NCBI GenBank assembly: GCA_964415605.1
Contig: CAYQBA010000179.1
Span: 1 to 9,129, forward strand
Reading direction: 5' to 3'
DNA: 9,129 nucleotides
From: UCB3 sp964415605
GTDB lineage: Bacteria > Chloroflexota > Anaerolineae > Epilineales > Epilineaceae
Both the position numbers and the translations under genes were made by a program. The notes under the pieces were generated by a model, which was not told where the DNA came from, made no database searches, and saw only the letters and a program-made list of their open reading frames with translations. Below are positions 1 through 5,362 of the stretch, in pieces. Numbering within the stretch: position 1 is the stretch's first letter; each line of letters begins with the position of its first letter.

Positions 1-566
1 GCGACTACGACCGCGAGAAGCTCCAGGAGCGCCTGGCCAAGCTCGCCGGCGGCGTTGCCATCATCCGCGTCGGCGCGGCCACCGAGGTCGAGCTCAAGGA
101 GAAGAAGCACCGCGTCGAGGACGCGCTCTCGGCCACGCGCGCCGCGGTCGAGGAAGGCATCGTGCCGGGCGGCGGCGTCACGCTGATCCAGGCGCGCAAG
201 GCGGTGGCCAACGTGCCGGTCGAGGCGGGCACGGACCAGGCGACCGGCGTGCGCATCGTGGAGCACGCGCTGGCCGAGCCGCTGAAGCAGCTCGTGCGCA
301 ACGCCGGCCAGGACGGCGCGGTGGTCATCCGCGAGATCGAGCGGCTGAGCGGCGAGCACAAGGGTGTCCTGGGCTACAACGTGCTCACCGGCGACTACGT
401 CGACCTCTACGAGCACGGCATCATCGACCCGGCCAAGGTGACGCGCGCCGCCGTCGAGAACGCCGCGTCGATCGCGGCGATGATCCTCACCACCGAGGCG
501 CTCATCGCCGACAAGCCCGAGCCTGAGAAGGCGGCGGCCGAGCCGCCGGGCATGCCGGAGTATTGA
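1..566 (+). CDS. groEL: Chaperonin GroEL (60 kDa, Hsp60), C-terminal part; 5' end outside window
   Basis: The reading frame is open from base 3 and ends at TGA 564-566, giving the last 187 residues. GroEL forms the double-ring ATP-driven folding chamber of the cytoplasm with GroES. The fragment opens with DYDREKLQERLAKLAGG, which aligns with E. coli GroEL from about residue 359, so it holds the end of the apical domain, the second intermediate segment and the C-terminal equatorial domain. VEDAL (fragment residues 38-42) carries the Asp equivalent to the ATPase residue D398. VPGGGVTL carries the GGG of the nucleotide pocket (about 414-416). YNVLTGDYVDLYEHGIIDPAKVTR and ASIAAMILTTEALI are typical equatorial segments. 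The tail ends PPGMPEY and lacks the Gly-Gly-Met repeats of the E. coli type, so it is not diagnostic of copy type. No groES is visible, since the upstream side is cut off. Family identity is certain; whether it is one of several groEL copies cannot be told. Confidence 0.97.
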   Translation, partial: DYDREKLQERLAKLAGGVAIIRVGAATEVELKEKKHRVEDALSATRAAVEEGIVPGGGVTLIQARKAVANVPVEAGTDQATGVRIVEHALAEPLKQLVRNAGQDGAVVIREIERLSGEHKGVLGYNVLTGDYVDLYEHGIIDPAKVTRAAVENAASIAAMILTTEALIADKPEPEKAAAEPPGMPEY

Positions 567-575
567 TCCGTGTTT

Positions 576-607
576 GCGCGGCCGCCCCGCCTCGCGGGGG
601 GCCGCGC
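576..607 (+). terminator. Candidate groEL terminator hairpin 1
   Basis: Nine bases after the groEL stop, GCGCGGCC (576-583) pairs with GGCCGCGC (600-607), and CCCCGC (585-590) pairs with GCGGGG (594-599). This leaves one bulged G (584) and a three-base CTC loop, a 14-bp almost pure G/C stem. No T-run follows, so this is not a textbook intrinsic terminator. U-less hairpin terminators are described in high-GC bacteria, and the position directly after the stop codon supports the role. Termination is inferred; the hairpin itself is read directly from the sequence. Confidence 0.6.
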
Positions 608-622
608 GCCAACCCGACGGTC

Positions 623-656
623 CCGACGGGCGCCGGCAGCTGCCGGCGCCCGTCGG
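623..656. terminator. Perfect 34-bp palindrome, second terminator-like hairpin
   Basis: The arm CCGACGGGCGCCGGCAG (623-639) is followed with no spacer by its exact reverse complement (640-656), a 17+17 bp perfect palindrome. In RNA it would form a very stable hairpin with a tight loop. It lies 15 bp after the first hairpin and has no T-run on either side. Its probable role is a back-up terminator insulating menF from groEL. A protein-binding site or cruciform-prone palindrome is the alternative. Confidence 0.55.
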
Positions 657-697
657 CGTTGGGGGCGGGTGACCGGGTTCGGCGGGCGCGAGGTGGA

Positions 698-739
698 TTC
701 GATGTTCGATGCGGTGACGTTGACGGCGTGCGTGACGTT
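698..739. repeat. Short direct repeats upstream of menF
   Basis: TTCGATG occurs twice back to back (698-704 and 705-711). GTGACGTT occurs twice with starts 18 bp apart (714-721 and 732-739). The stretch has lower GC than its surroundings and lies about 80-120 bp before the menF start. It could be binding sites for a regulator of menF, but no known operator is recognised and chance is possible. Confidence 0.35.
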
Positions 740-804
740 ATCGGCGCCGCTAAGGGCTACCCCATTCCGACGCTGCTCCGCCGCCACGACCCCCCCGTTC
801 CGGC

Positions 805-810
805 TACAAT
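805..810 (+). promoter_or_regulatory. Candidate -10 box of menF (leaderless arrangement)
   Basis: TACAAT matches the sigma-70 -10 consensus at five of six positions and is one of very few AT-rich hexamers in this region. It ends eight bases before GTG 819, so a transcript starting 6-9 bases downstream would begin at or next to the initiation codon. No convincing -35 hexamer lies 16-18 bp upstream, and there is no Shine-Dalgarno sequence between the box and the GTG, which agrees with leaderless translation. Confidence 0.4.
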
Positions 811-818
811 CCACCGCC

Positions 819-2330
819 GTGACCGATCTCGACCCCGACCCCATCATCGCGCGCCCGATCCGCGTCTGGCACGCCCGGCTCCCCGGGATCGCCGGGCAGG
901 CGATCGACCCGCGCGCGTTGTTGGACCTGGCGCCCGCGGGGGCGCCCCGCTTCTTCTGGTCGGCGCCCGACGACCCGGTGGTCGCCGCGGCCTACGGCGC
1001 GACGTGCCGCGTCGCCGCCGCCGGCCCCGACCGGTTCGAAGTCGTCCGGCGGCGCTGCGCCGCCGTCGTGTTCGACGCGCCGATCGGCCCAGGACGCACT
1101 CCGGACGACGCGCCGCCCTCGCCGCGCTGGCTGGGCGGGTTCGCGTTTGGCGACGACGTCGACCCGGCCAGCCCGTGGGCAGGCTTCCCGCCGGCGTGCT
1201 TCGTGCTGCCGGCCGTGACGCTGACGCGCCGCGGCGGGGACGCGTGGCTCACGATCACCGCGGCGGACCACGACCTTGCCGGCGCCGCCGCGGATCTTGC
1301 TGACCACGCGCGCGCCATCGCGCGCCGGCTCGTCGAAGGCACCGTGCTCGCCGCGGCCGCGCCGCCTGTCGCCGTGGCCACTCGGCCGGACCCGGCGCCC
1401 GCGGCCGCGCCGCCGTGGCGTGACCAGTCGCCCGACCGATCGCCCGCCTGGCCGGATCCCGACGCGGCCGACCCGGCGCTGGCCGCGCGGATCGAGCGGG
1501 TGGTCGCGGCCATCAGTCGCGGCGAGGCGCGCAAGGTCGTGCTGGCCACGGCGTGGTCGACGACGACGGCGACCGCCTGCGACCCGGCGCGCGTGCTGGA
1601 TCGCCTGCGCGCCGTCCAGCCGGGCTGCTTCCACTTTCTCGTTCAGCCGGCCGGTGACGCCGTGAGCAGCGGTGTTCGCGACCAGGACTCTGGTGAGTTG
1701 GAACACCATGGGGCGCCAGCCCCCGCGGCGTTCGTCGGCGCGTCGCCGGAGCGCCTGGTGCGCGTGTTGGACGGCCGGGCGGCCACGATGGCGCTGGCGG
1801 GCTCGGCGCGCCGGGACCCCGACCCGGCGGTCGATCGCGCCCTCGGCGCCGCGCTCCTCGCCAGCGCCAAGGACCGGGCGGAGCATGCCATGGTCGTCGA
1901 CGCCATCGCAGACGCGCTGCGCCGCCTCGGGGTCGACGCCGCGCACCCGTCAGCCCCGCGCCTGCGGCGGCTGGCGACCGTGCAGCATCTCGAGACACCG
2001 TTCGACGCCGCCGCGCCGGCGGGGCTCGACATCCTCACCGCCGCCGCTGTCCTGCACCCGACGCCGGCGCTGGGCGGGGTGCCGCGGGGCGCCGCGCTGG
2101 ACCTCGCGCGGGCGGTCGAGGGTTTCGACCGCGGCTGGTATGCCGGCGGGGTCGGCTGGCTCGACGGCCGGGGCGGGGGCGAGCTGGCCGTCGGCATCCG
2201 TGCGGTGCTGCTGCGCGGCGCCGCGGCGACCGCGTTCGCCGGCGCCGGGCTCGTGGCGGCGTCCGACCCGGCGGCCGAGGCGCGCGAGATCGCCCTCAAG
2301 CTGCGGGCGGCGCTGTCCGGGATCGGATGA
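819..2330 (+). CDS. menF: Isochorismate synthase (MenF/EntC family)
   Basis: The 503-residue cytoplasmic enzyme converts chorismate to isochorismate with Mg2+, the first committed step to menaquinone (or, in other settings, catecholate siderophores). The chorismate-binding domain fills the C-terminal half: EARKVVLA with K239 at the position of the catalytic base, ASPERL (308-313), ALAGSARR (325-332), SAKDRAEH (349-356, with the Mg-ligand Glu), VQHLE (388-392), LHPTPALGG (412-420), RGWYAGGVGW (438-447) and FAGAGLVAASDP (473-484). HPTPA rather than the HPAGT of anthranilate synthases favours isochorismate synthase. The N-terminal half is a divergent beta-rich domain with a Pro/Ala-rich linker near 180-215. 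GTG 819 is chosen because family-like sequence starts at once and a -10 box sits just upstream; the frame is open further up to 570, but that stretch overlaps the hairpin region and is not protein-like. An extra block at about residues 280-303 is encoded by a palindromic insertion. No other men or siderophore gene is in the window, so menaquinone synthesis is an inference. Confidence 0.92.
   Translation: MTDLDPDPIIARPIRVWHARLPGIAGQAIDPRALLDLAPAGAPRFFWSAPDDPVVAAAYGATCRVAAAGPDRFEVVRRRCAAVVFDAPIGPGRTPDDAPPSPRWLGGFAFGDDVDPASPWAGFPPACFVLPAVTLTRRGGDAWLTITAADHDLAGAAADLADHARAIARRLVEGTVLAAAAPPVAVATRPDPAPAAAPPWRDQSPDRSPAWPDPDAADPALAARIERVVAAISRGEARKVVLATAWSTTTATACDPARVLDRLRAVQPGCFHFLVQPAGDAVSSGVRDQDSGELEHHGAPAPAAFVGASPERLVRVLDGRAATMALAGSARRDPDPAVDRALGAALLASAKDRAEHAMVVDAIADALRRLGVDAAHPSAPRLRRLATVQHLETPFDAAAPAGLDILTAAAVLHPTPALGGVPRGAALDLARAVEGFDRGWYAGGVGWLDGRGGGELAVGIRAVLLRGAAATAFAGAGLVAASDPAAEAREIALKLRAALSGIG
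1671..1723. repeat. In-frame palindromic insertion inside menF
   Basis: Two nested inverted repeats form one long hairpin: GGTGTTC (1671-1677) with GAACACC (1701-1707), enclosing ACCAG (1681-1685) with CTGGT (1690-1694) around the loop GACT. A second hairpin follows, GGGGC (1710-1714) with GCCCC (1719-1723). Codons here (GGT, GTT, TCT, GGT, TTG, GAA, CAT) are clearly AT-richer than in the rest of the gene. The encoded peptide, roughly GVRDQDSGELEHHGAPAP (residues 285-302), lies between HFLVQP and FVGASPERL, where family members as I know them have only a short turn. It reads through without a stop. True ends may extend a few codons upstream. No other copy was seen in the window. Confidence 0.55.
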
Positions 2331-2389
2331 GCGGGCCCGATCGCGCGCCTGCGCCGGCCCCGCCCACGCGCGCCGCCCGGAATGCCCCC

Positions 2390-2456
2390 GCCTCGGTCAC
2401 ATGCGCATTTGAGGGAGCTGCACCGGCCTCGGTGGCATGGCATGGTCGGTGAGGGA
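2390..2456. repeat. Imperfect tandem repeat upstream of dprA promoter
   Basis: GCCTCGGTCACATG (2390-2403) recurs as GCCTCGGTGGCATG (2426-2439), 12 of 14 identical and 36 bp apart. Each copy is followed by GAGGGA (2411-2416 and 2451-2456). The two units abut the dprA -35 box at 2467. This may be a duplicated regulator site or a relic of local duplication; no known factor is recognised. Confidence 0.4.
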
Positions 2457-2466
2457 ATTCGTCGCG

Positions 2467-2495
2467 TTGACTCCAAGGCACCCACCGACTACCAT
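2467..2495 (+). promoter_or_regulatory. Sigma-70-like promoter for dprA-manC
   Basis: The -35 TTGACT (2467-2472) and -10 TACCAT (2490-2495) are separated by exactly 17 bp. They match consensus at five of six and four of six positions. Transcription would start near 2502, leaving a leader of about 34 bases before ATG 2536. The spacing and the position in an intergenic, locally AT-richer stretch make this the best conventional promoter in the window. It would rule out a dprA start upstream of about 2500. Confidence 0.55.
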
Positions 2496-2535
2496 TGCGC
2501 GCGCCACCCACCCCACATCACGGGGTGACCCACGT

Positions 2536-3690
2536 ATGTCCACACAACCCATGCTTCCCACGGCGCTGGCGGGCGGCACGCTCGGCGCGGCGCCACGACT
2601 CGACGCGCACCCGGCGGATCGAGCCCACCGGATCGCCTTCAGCCACGTGCCGGGGATCGGCCCGGCCCGCATGCAGGCCCTCCTGGACACCTTCGGCTCG
2701 GCCGAGGCCGCGTGGCGCGCACCGGTCCCGGCGCTCACGACCGTCCTGGACCACCGGACCCTCGCGTCGCTCCTCGACGTGCGCGCCAAGACCAACCCCG
2801 AAGATCTCGTCCGCCGGCTCGAAGAACTCGGCATCCAGGCCGTCCTGCGCGAGGACCCCGCCTACCCCCAGCGGCTGCGGCGGCATGCCGGGGCGCCGTG
2901 CGTGCTGTACGTGATCGGCGACGCGCGCTGGCTCGACACCCCGTCCGTCGCCGTGGTCGGCACGCGGCGCGCGACGGCCTATGGCAAGCAGGCGACCGCG
3001 CGCATCGTGGCCGACCTGGCGGCGGCGGGCCTGACGATCGTGTCCGGGCTGGCGCTCGGCATCGACACGGCGGCGCACGCGGCGGCCGTCGAGGCCGGCG
3101 GGGCCACGGTCGCCGTCCTCGGCTGCGGCGTGGACGTGGTGTACCCGCGGGCCAACGAGACCCTGCGGGCGCGGATCGCCGGGCACGGCGCGCTGGCCAG
3201 CGAGTTCCCGCCCGGGTGCCCGCCCGACGCCGGCAACTTCCCGTCCCGCAACCGCATCGTCGCGGGGCTGGCGCTCGCCACGGTCGTCGTCGAGGCCGGC
3301 GAGCAGAGCGGCGCCCTGATCACGGCGGGGCAGGCGCTGGACCAGGGCAGCGACGTCTTCGCCGTCCCCGGGTCGATCTTCGGCCCGCAGAGCGTGGGCA
3401 CGCACCGCCTCCTGGCCGACGGCGCCGCCATCGCGCGCTCGGCCGCCGACATCCTCGCGGCGCTCGACGTCGAGCGCGCCGCCGCGCAGCGCGCGGCGCG
3501 GGAGGTGCTGCCCGCCAGCCCGCTCCAGGCGGCCATCCTGACGCAGCTGGCCGGCGAGCCGATGCACATCGACGAGATCGGGCGCGCCCTCGGCGTGAGC
3601 AGCGCCACCCTCTCGAGCACGCTGATGCGGATGGAGGTGACCGGGATGGTGCAAGCAATCGGCGGGCAGCGCTGGATGGCCGGCCCATGA
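2536..3690 (+). CDS. dprA: DNA-processing protein DprA (Smf)
   Basis: The 384-residue cytoplasmic protein binds incoming single-stranded DNA during natural transformation and loads RecA. Domains in order: a helix-hairpin-helix/SAM-like domain (about 30-60, VPGIGPARMQALL), the extended Rossmann-fold DprA core (about 100-310) and a C-terminal winged helix (about 330-380, HIDEIGRALGVSSATLSSTLMRME). Core motifs are VVGTRRA (140-146), SGLALGIDTAAH (170-181), GCGVDVVYP, SEFPPG, SRNRIVAGL (237-245), EAGEQSGALITA (253-264) and FAVPGS. All look intact. ATG 2536 is chosen because it lies just downstream of the 2467-2495 promoter; an in-frame ATG at 2437 would precede it. The N-terminus still runs about 30 residues before the first conserved domain. 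The Shine-Dalgarno signal is weak (GGGG about ten bases upstream). The stop overlaps the manC start (ATGA), so the two are likely cotranscribed, an unusual partner for dprA. Other competence genes are not in the window. Confidence 0.95.
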   Translation: MSTQPMLPTALAGGTLGAAPRLDAHPADRAHRIAFSHVPGIGPARMQALLDTFGSAEAAWRAPVPALTTVLDHRTLASLLDVRAKTNPEDLVRRLEELGIQAVLREDPAYPQRLRRHAGAPCVLYVIGDARWLDTPSVAVVGTRRATAYGKQATARIVADLAAAGLTIVSGLALGIDTAAHAAAVEAGGATVAVLGCGVDVVYPRANETLRARIAGHGALASEFPPGCPPDAGNFPSRNRIVAGLALATVVVEAGEQSGALITAGQALDQGSDVFAVPGSIFGPQSVGTHRLLADGAAIARSAADILAALDVERAAAQRAAREVLPASPLQAAILTQLAGEPMHIDEIGRALGVSSATLSSTLMRMEVTGMVQAIGGQRWMAGP

Positions 3691-4811
3691 CGCTGTACGC
3701 CGTGGTCCTGGCCGGCGGGAGCGGCACGCGCCTGTGGCCGTACTCGCGCCGCGACCACCCCAAGCAGTTCCTGCCGCTGTTCGGCGACCGCTCGATGCTG
3801 GCCCTGACGGTCGATCGCCTGGCGCCGCTCGTGCCCGCCGAGCGCGTGTTCGTCCTGACCAACGCCGAGTATACCGCCGCGGCGCGGGCCGCCGTGCCGC
3901 GGGTGCCGCCGGCGCAGGTCATCGGCGAGCCGGCGGCGTTGGGCACCGCGGCGGCCGTCGGGCTGGGGTTGGCGGTGGTGCGGGCGCGCGACCCCGGGGC
4001 CGTCATGGTCGTGGTGACGGCCGACCATCTCATCGCGCCCGAGGACGCCTTCCGCCGCGCCGTTGCCGCCGCGGCGCGGGTCGCCGCCGCCGGGTGGCTG
4101 GTGACGTTCGGCGTCCGGCCGACCAGCCCCGAGACCGGCTACGGCTACATCGAGCTCGGCGCCCGGCTGGCGGCGCCCATGGGCGGTGGCGGCGATGCGG
4201 GCATCGACGGTGCGGCCGGGTCGGGCGACTTCCCGGACGCCTTCACCGTCGCCCGCTTCGTCGAGAAGCCGGATCGCGCCGTGGCCGAAGGCTACCTCGC
4301 CGCGGGGCGGTTCGTGTGGAACAGCGGCATGTTCGCCTGGGCGGCCCCGGTGCTGGCCGGCGCGCTGGCGCGCCACCTGCCGGATCTCGCCGCGCGCGTG
4401 GACGAGATCACGGCGGCCGCGGGTGCGGCCGACTTCGACGCGCGCCTCGACGAGATCTGGGGCCGGGTCACCGACCGGACGTCGGTCGACTACGGCATCA
4501 TGGAGAAGAGCGACCGCGTGGCGTGCCTGCCGGCGGCGTTCGAGTGGCGCGACATCGGGGCGTGGGACGCGCTCAAGGCGGCCCTGCCGGCGGACGCCGA
4601 CGGCAATGCCGTCGTGGGGCCGCACGTCGGGGTCGACACCCGTGGCAGCCTGGTGTTCGGGCGCGCGGGGCGGCTGATCGCCACCGTCGGCGTCGAGGAC
4701 CTCGTGATCGTCGACACCGGCGACGCCGTGCTGGTCTGCCGGCTGGACCGGGCGCAGGACATCAAGGCCGTGGTCGACGCGCTCAAGGCGCGTGGGGAGG
4801 GGTGGCTCTAG
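3687..4811 (+). CDS. manC: Mannose-1-phosphate guanylyltransferase (GDP-mannose pyrophosphorylase), short form
   Basis: The 374-residue cytoplasmic nucleotidyltransferase makes GDP-mannose from GTP and mannose-1-phosphate, a donor for surface polysaccharides and protein glycosylation. Visible motifs are LAGGSGTRLWP (8-18), HPKQFL (24-29, with the usual catalytic-region Lys), EPAALGTAAAVGL, VVTADHLI (109-116, Thr in place of the usual Pro of PADH), TSPETGYGYIELG, FVEKPD (191-196), WNSGMF (211-216), SVDYGIMEK and FEWRDIGAWDAL. The length covers the transferase domain and a short C-terminal beta-helix-like part only. The C-terminal cupin phosphomannose isomerase domain of the roughly 470-residue bifunctional enzymes is absent. 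Residues about 163-185 form a Gly/Ala-rich insertion before the FVEKPD strand. ATG 3687 overlaps the dprA stop, implying translational coupling. Because mannose activation is a two-step route, isomerase and phosphomannomutase must be encoded elsewhere. Another NDP-sugar pyrophosphorylase specificity is possible but less likely given the WNSGMF and VDYGIMEK motifs. Confidence 0.92.
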   Translation: MTLYAVVLAGGSGTRLWPYSRRDHPKQFLPLFGDRSMLALTVDRLAPLVPAERVFVLTNAEYTAAARAAVPRVPPAQVIGEPAALGTAAAVGLGLAVVRARDPGAVMVVVTADHLIAPEDAFRRAVAAAARVAAAGWLVTFGVRPTSPETGYGYIELGARLAAPMGGGGDAGIDGAAGSGDFPDAFTVARFVEKPDRAVAEGYLAAGRFVWNSGMFAWAAPVLAGALARHLPDLAARVDEITAAAGAADFDARLDEIWGRVTDRTSVDYGIMEKSDRVACLPAAFEWRDIGAWDALKAALPADADGNAVVGPHVGVDTRGSLVFGRAGRLIATVGVEDLVIVDTGDAVLVCRLDRAQDIKAVVDALKARGEGWL

Positions 4812-5083
4812 GTGTCGGGGGGTGGGTCGGGCGGATCGTTCGGCGACGGGTCTCCCCGTTCGTACGCCGCGACGACCTCCCACGCGGCCGCGCCGTCCTC
4901 GACGGCCACCACGACCTGGACCGCGCCGATGCCCCCCGGCCCCACCTGCCACGGGGCGATGGAACCCATGTGGGCGTTCAGCAGCCAGGCACGGATGCCC
5001 GCACCCTCGAGCAGGCTGCGCACGAAGTCCGCCGCGACGATGTTGCCGGCGAACACGGTTTCCATCGGTTCCGGTGCCGTCAT
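4808..5083 (-). CDS. DUF2007-family small protein (putative signal-transducing)
   Basis: The 91-residue protein starts at ATG 5083-5081. An AGGGAG ribosome site (plus-strand 5093-5098) lies nine bases upstream, which supports the start. The pattern VFAGNIVAADFVRSLLEGAGIRAWLLN followed by VQVVVAVEDGAAAWEVVAAYE is that of the DUF2007 domain: a ferredoxin-like alpha/beta fold in which a helix carries 'A..v.slLe..GI' and a strand reads 'v.V...d...A..vi'. These proteins are annotated as putative prokaryotic signal transducers; their biochemical role is not established. There is no signal peptide or membrane segment, so it is cytoplasmic. The last 16 residues form a Pro/Asp-rich tail (DPSPNDPPDPPPDT). 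Its TAG shares the tetranucleotide CTAG with the convergent manC stop. Upstream it diverges from the large secreted VWA gene with about 280 bp between starts, suggesting shared control. Confidence 0.8.
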   Translation of the reverse strand: MTAPEPMETVFAGNIVAADFVRSLLEGAGIRAWLLNAHMGSIAPWQVGPGGIGAVQVVVAVEDGAAAWEVVAAYERGDPSPNDPPDPPPDT

Positions 5084-5104
5084 GGGGGTTGACTCCCTGC
5101 CTGA

Positions 5105-5173
5105 AGCGCGATCGGCCAGGCGGTCGAGGTCCCGTTCTCGCCCGGCTTCACGGGCCGCCTCGAGCGCGATCGG
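5105..5173. repeat. 11-bp direct repeat in the divergent control region
   Basis: AGCGCGATCGG is present at 5105-5115 and again exactly at 5163-5173, 58 bp apart. Both copies lie between the minus-strand DUF2007 start and the -10 boxes at 5207-5214. Each contains the CGATCG palindrome. It may be a pair of regulator sites; chance is possible in GC-rich DNA. Confidence 0.35.
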
Positions 5174-5190
5174 TCCGTGTGCTCACGTTC

Positions 5191-5228
5191 GGCGCACGCC
5201 GCGCGTATTATAATGGACGTCGTGCGCC
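5191..5228. promoter_or_regulatory. Symmetric divergent promoter with flanking inverted repeat
   Basis: ATTATAAT (5207-5214) is its own reverse complement and contains a perfect TATAAT on each strand: plus 5209-5214, minus 5212-5207. It is bracketed by GGCGCACG (5191-5198) and its exact reverse complement CGTGCGCC (5221-5228). The repeat centre (5209.5) and the -10 centre (5210.5) differ by only 1 bp. No good -35 is seen for either direction, as would fit an activator-dependent or operator-overlapped promoter. It could serve the DUF2007 gene leftward and the VWA gene rightward. The eight consecutive A/T bases stand out strongly in this GC-rich sequence. Confidence 0.6.
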
Positions 5229-5362
5229 ATCCGCGGCGGCCGCCCCCCCGGCCGAGTGTCCGCCCGCGATATCGCGTCCTTCGATCCCGCAGGGATCGTA
5301 CGCTGAAGCCAAGGCCGCGCCGCGCGCCACCGGCGCGCCTCCCATAGCTCGCGGAGCCATCG
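5229..5362 (+). other. Hairpin-rich 5' leader of the VWA gene
   Basis: If transcription starts near 5221, the leader is about 140 bases. It contains three perfect inverted repeats: CGCGATATCGCG (5265-5276), CGATCCC/GGGATCG with loop GCA (5282-5288/5292-5298), and GCGCGCC/GGCGCGC with loop ACC (5322-5328/5332-5338). The last ends 14 bases before the ribosome site. No known riboswitch class or T-box is recognised, and no open small peptide with a clear ribosome site was seen. Confidence 0.35.
5353..5356 (+). promoter_or_regulatory. Ribosome binding site of the VWA gene
   Basis: GGAG lies six bases before ATG 5363, good Shine-Dalgarno spacing. It selects this ATG over the internal ATG at 5510 (residue 50), which would remove the signal peptide. 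Confidence 0.6.

Noticed and set aside
570..818. Extension of menF to an upstream ATG at 570
   Set aside because: This stretch encodes Arg/Ala-rich sequence across the two terminator-like hairpins, unlike the family, and lies upstream of the candidate promoter.
2437..2535. A longer dprA starting at ATG 2437
   Set aside because: It would place the start before the TTGACT-N17-TACCAT promoter, and the extra residues show no family similarity.
2979..4952. A 657-codon minus-strand open frame across dprA and manC
   Set aside because: It covers two genes with clear family motifs on the other strand, and its composition is typical of a GC shadow frame.
5089..5094. TTGACT as a -35 box on the plus strand
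   Set aside because: No AT-rich -10 hexamer lies 16-18 bp downstream, and the sequence overlaps the minus-strand ribosome site region.
5084..5180. N-terminal extension of the DUF2007 gene, with a helical-looking frame (EAAREAGRERDLDRLAD)
   Set aside because: The frame continues upstream of ATG 5083 to a stop without an ATG, GTG or TTG start, while the ATG has a good AGGGAG site.
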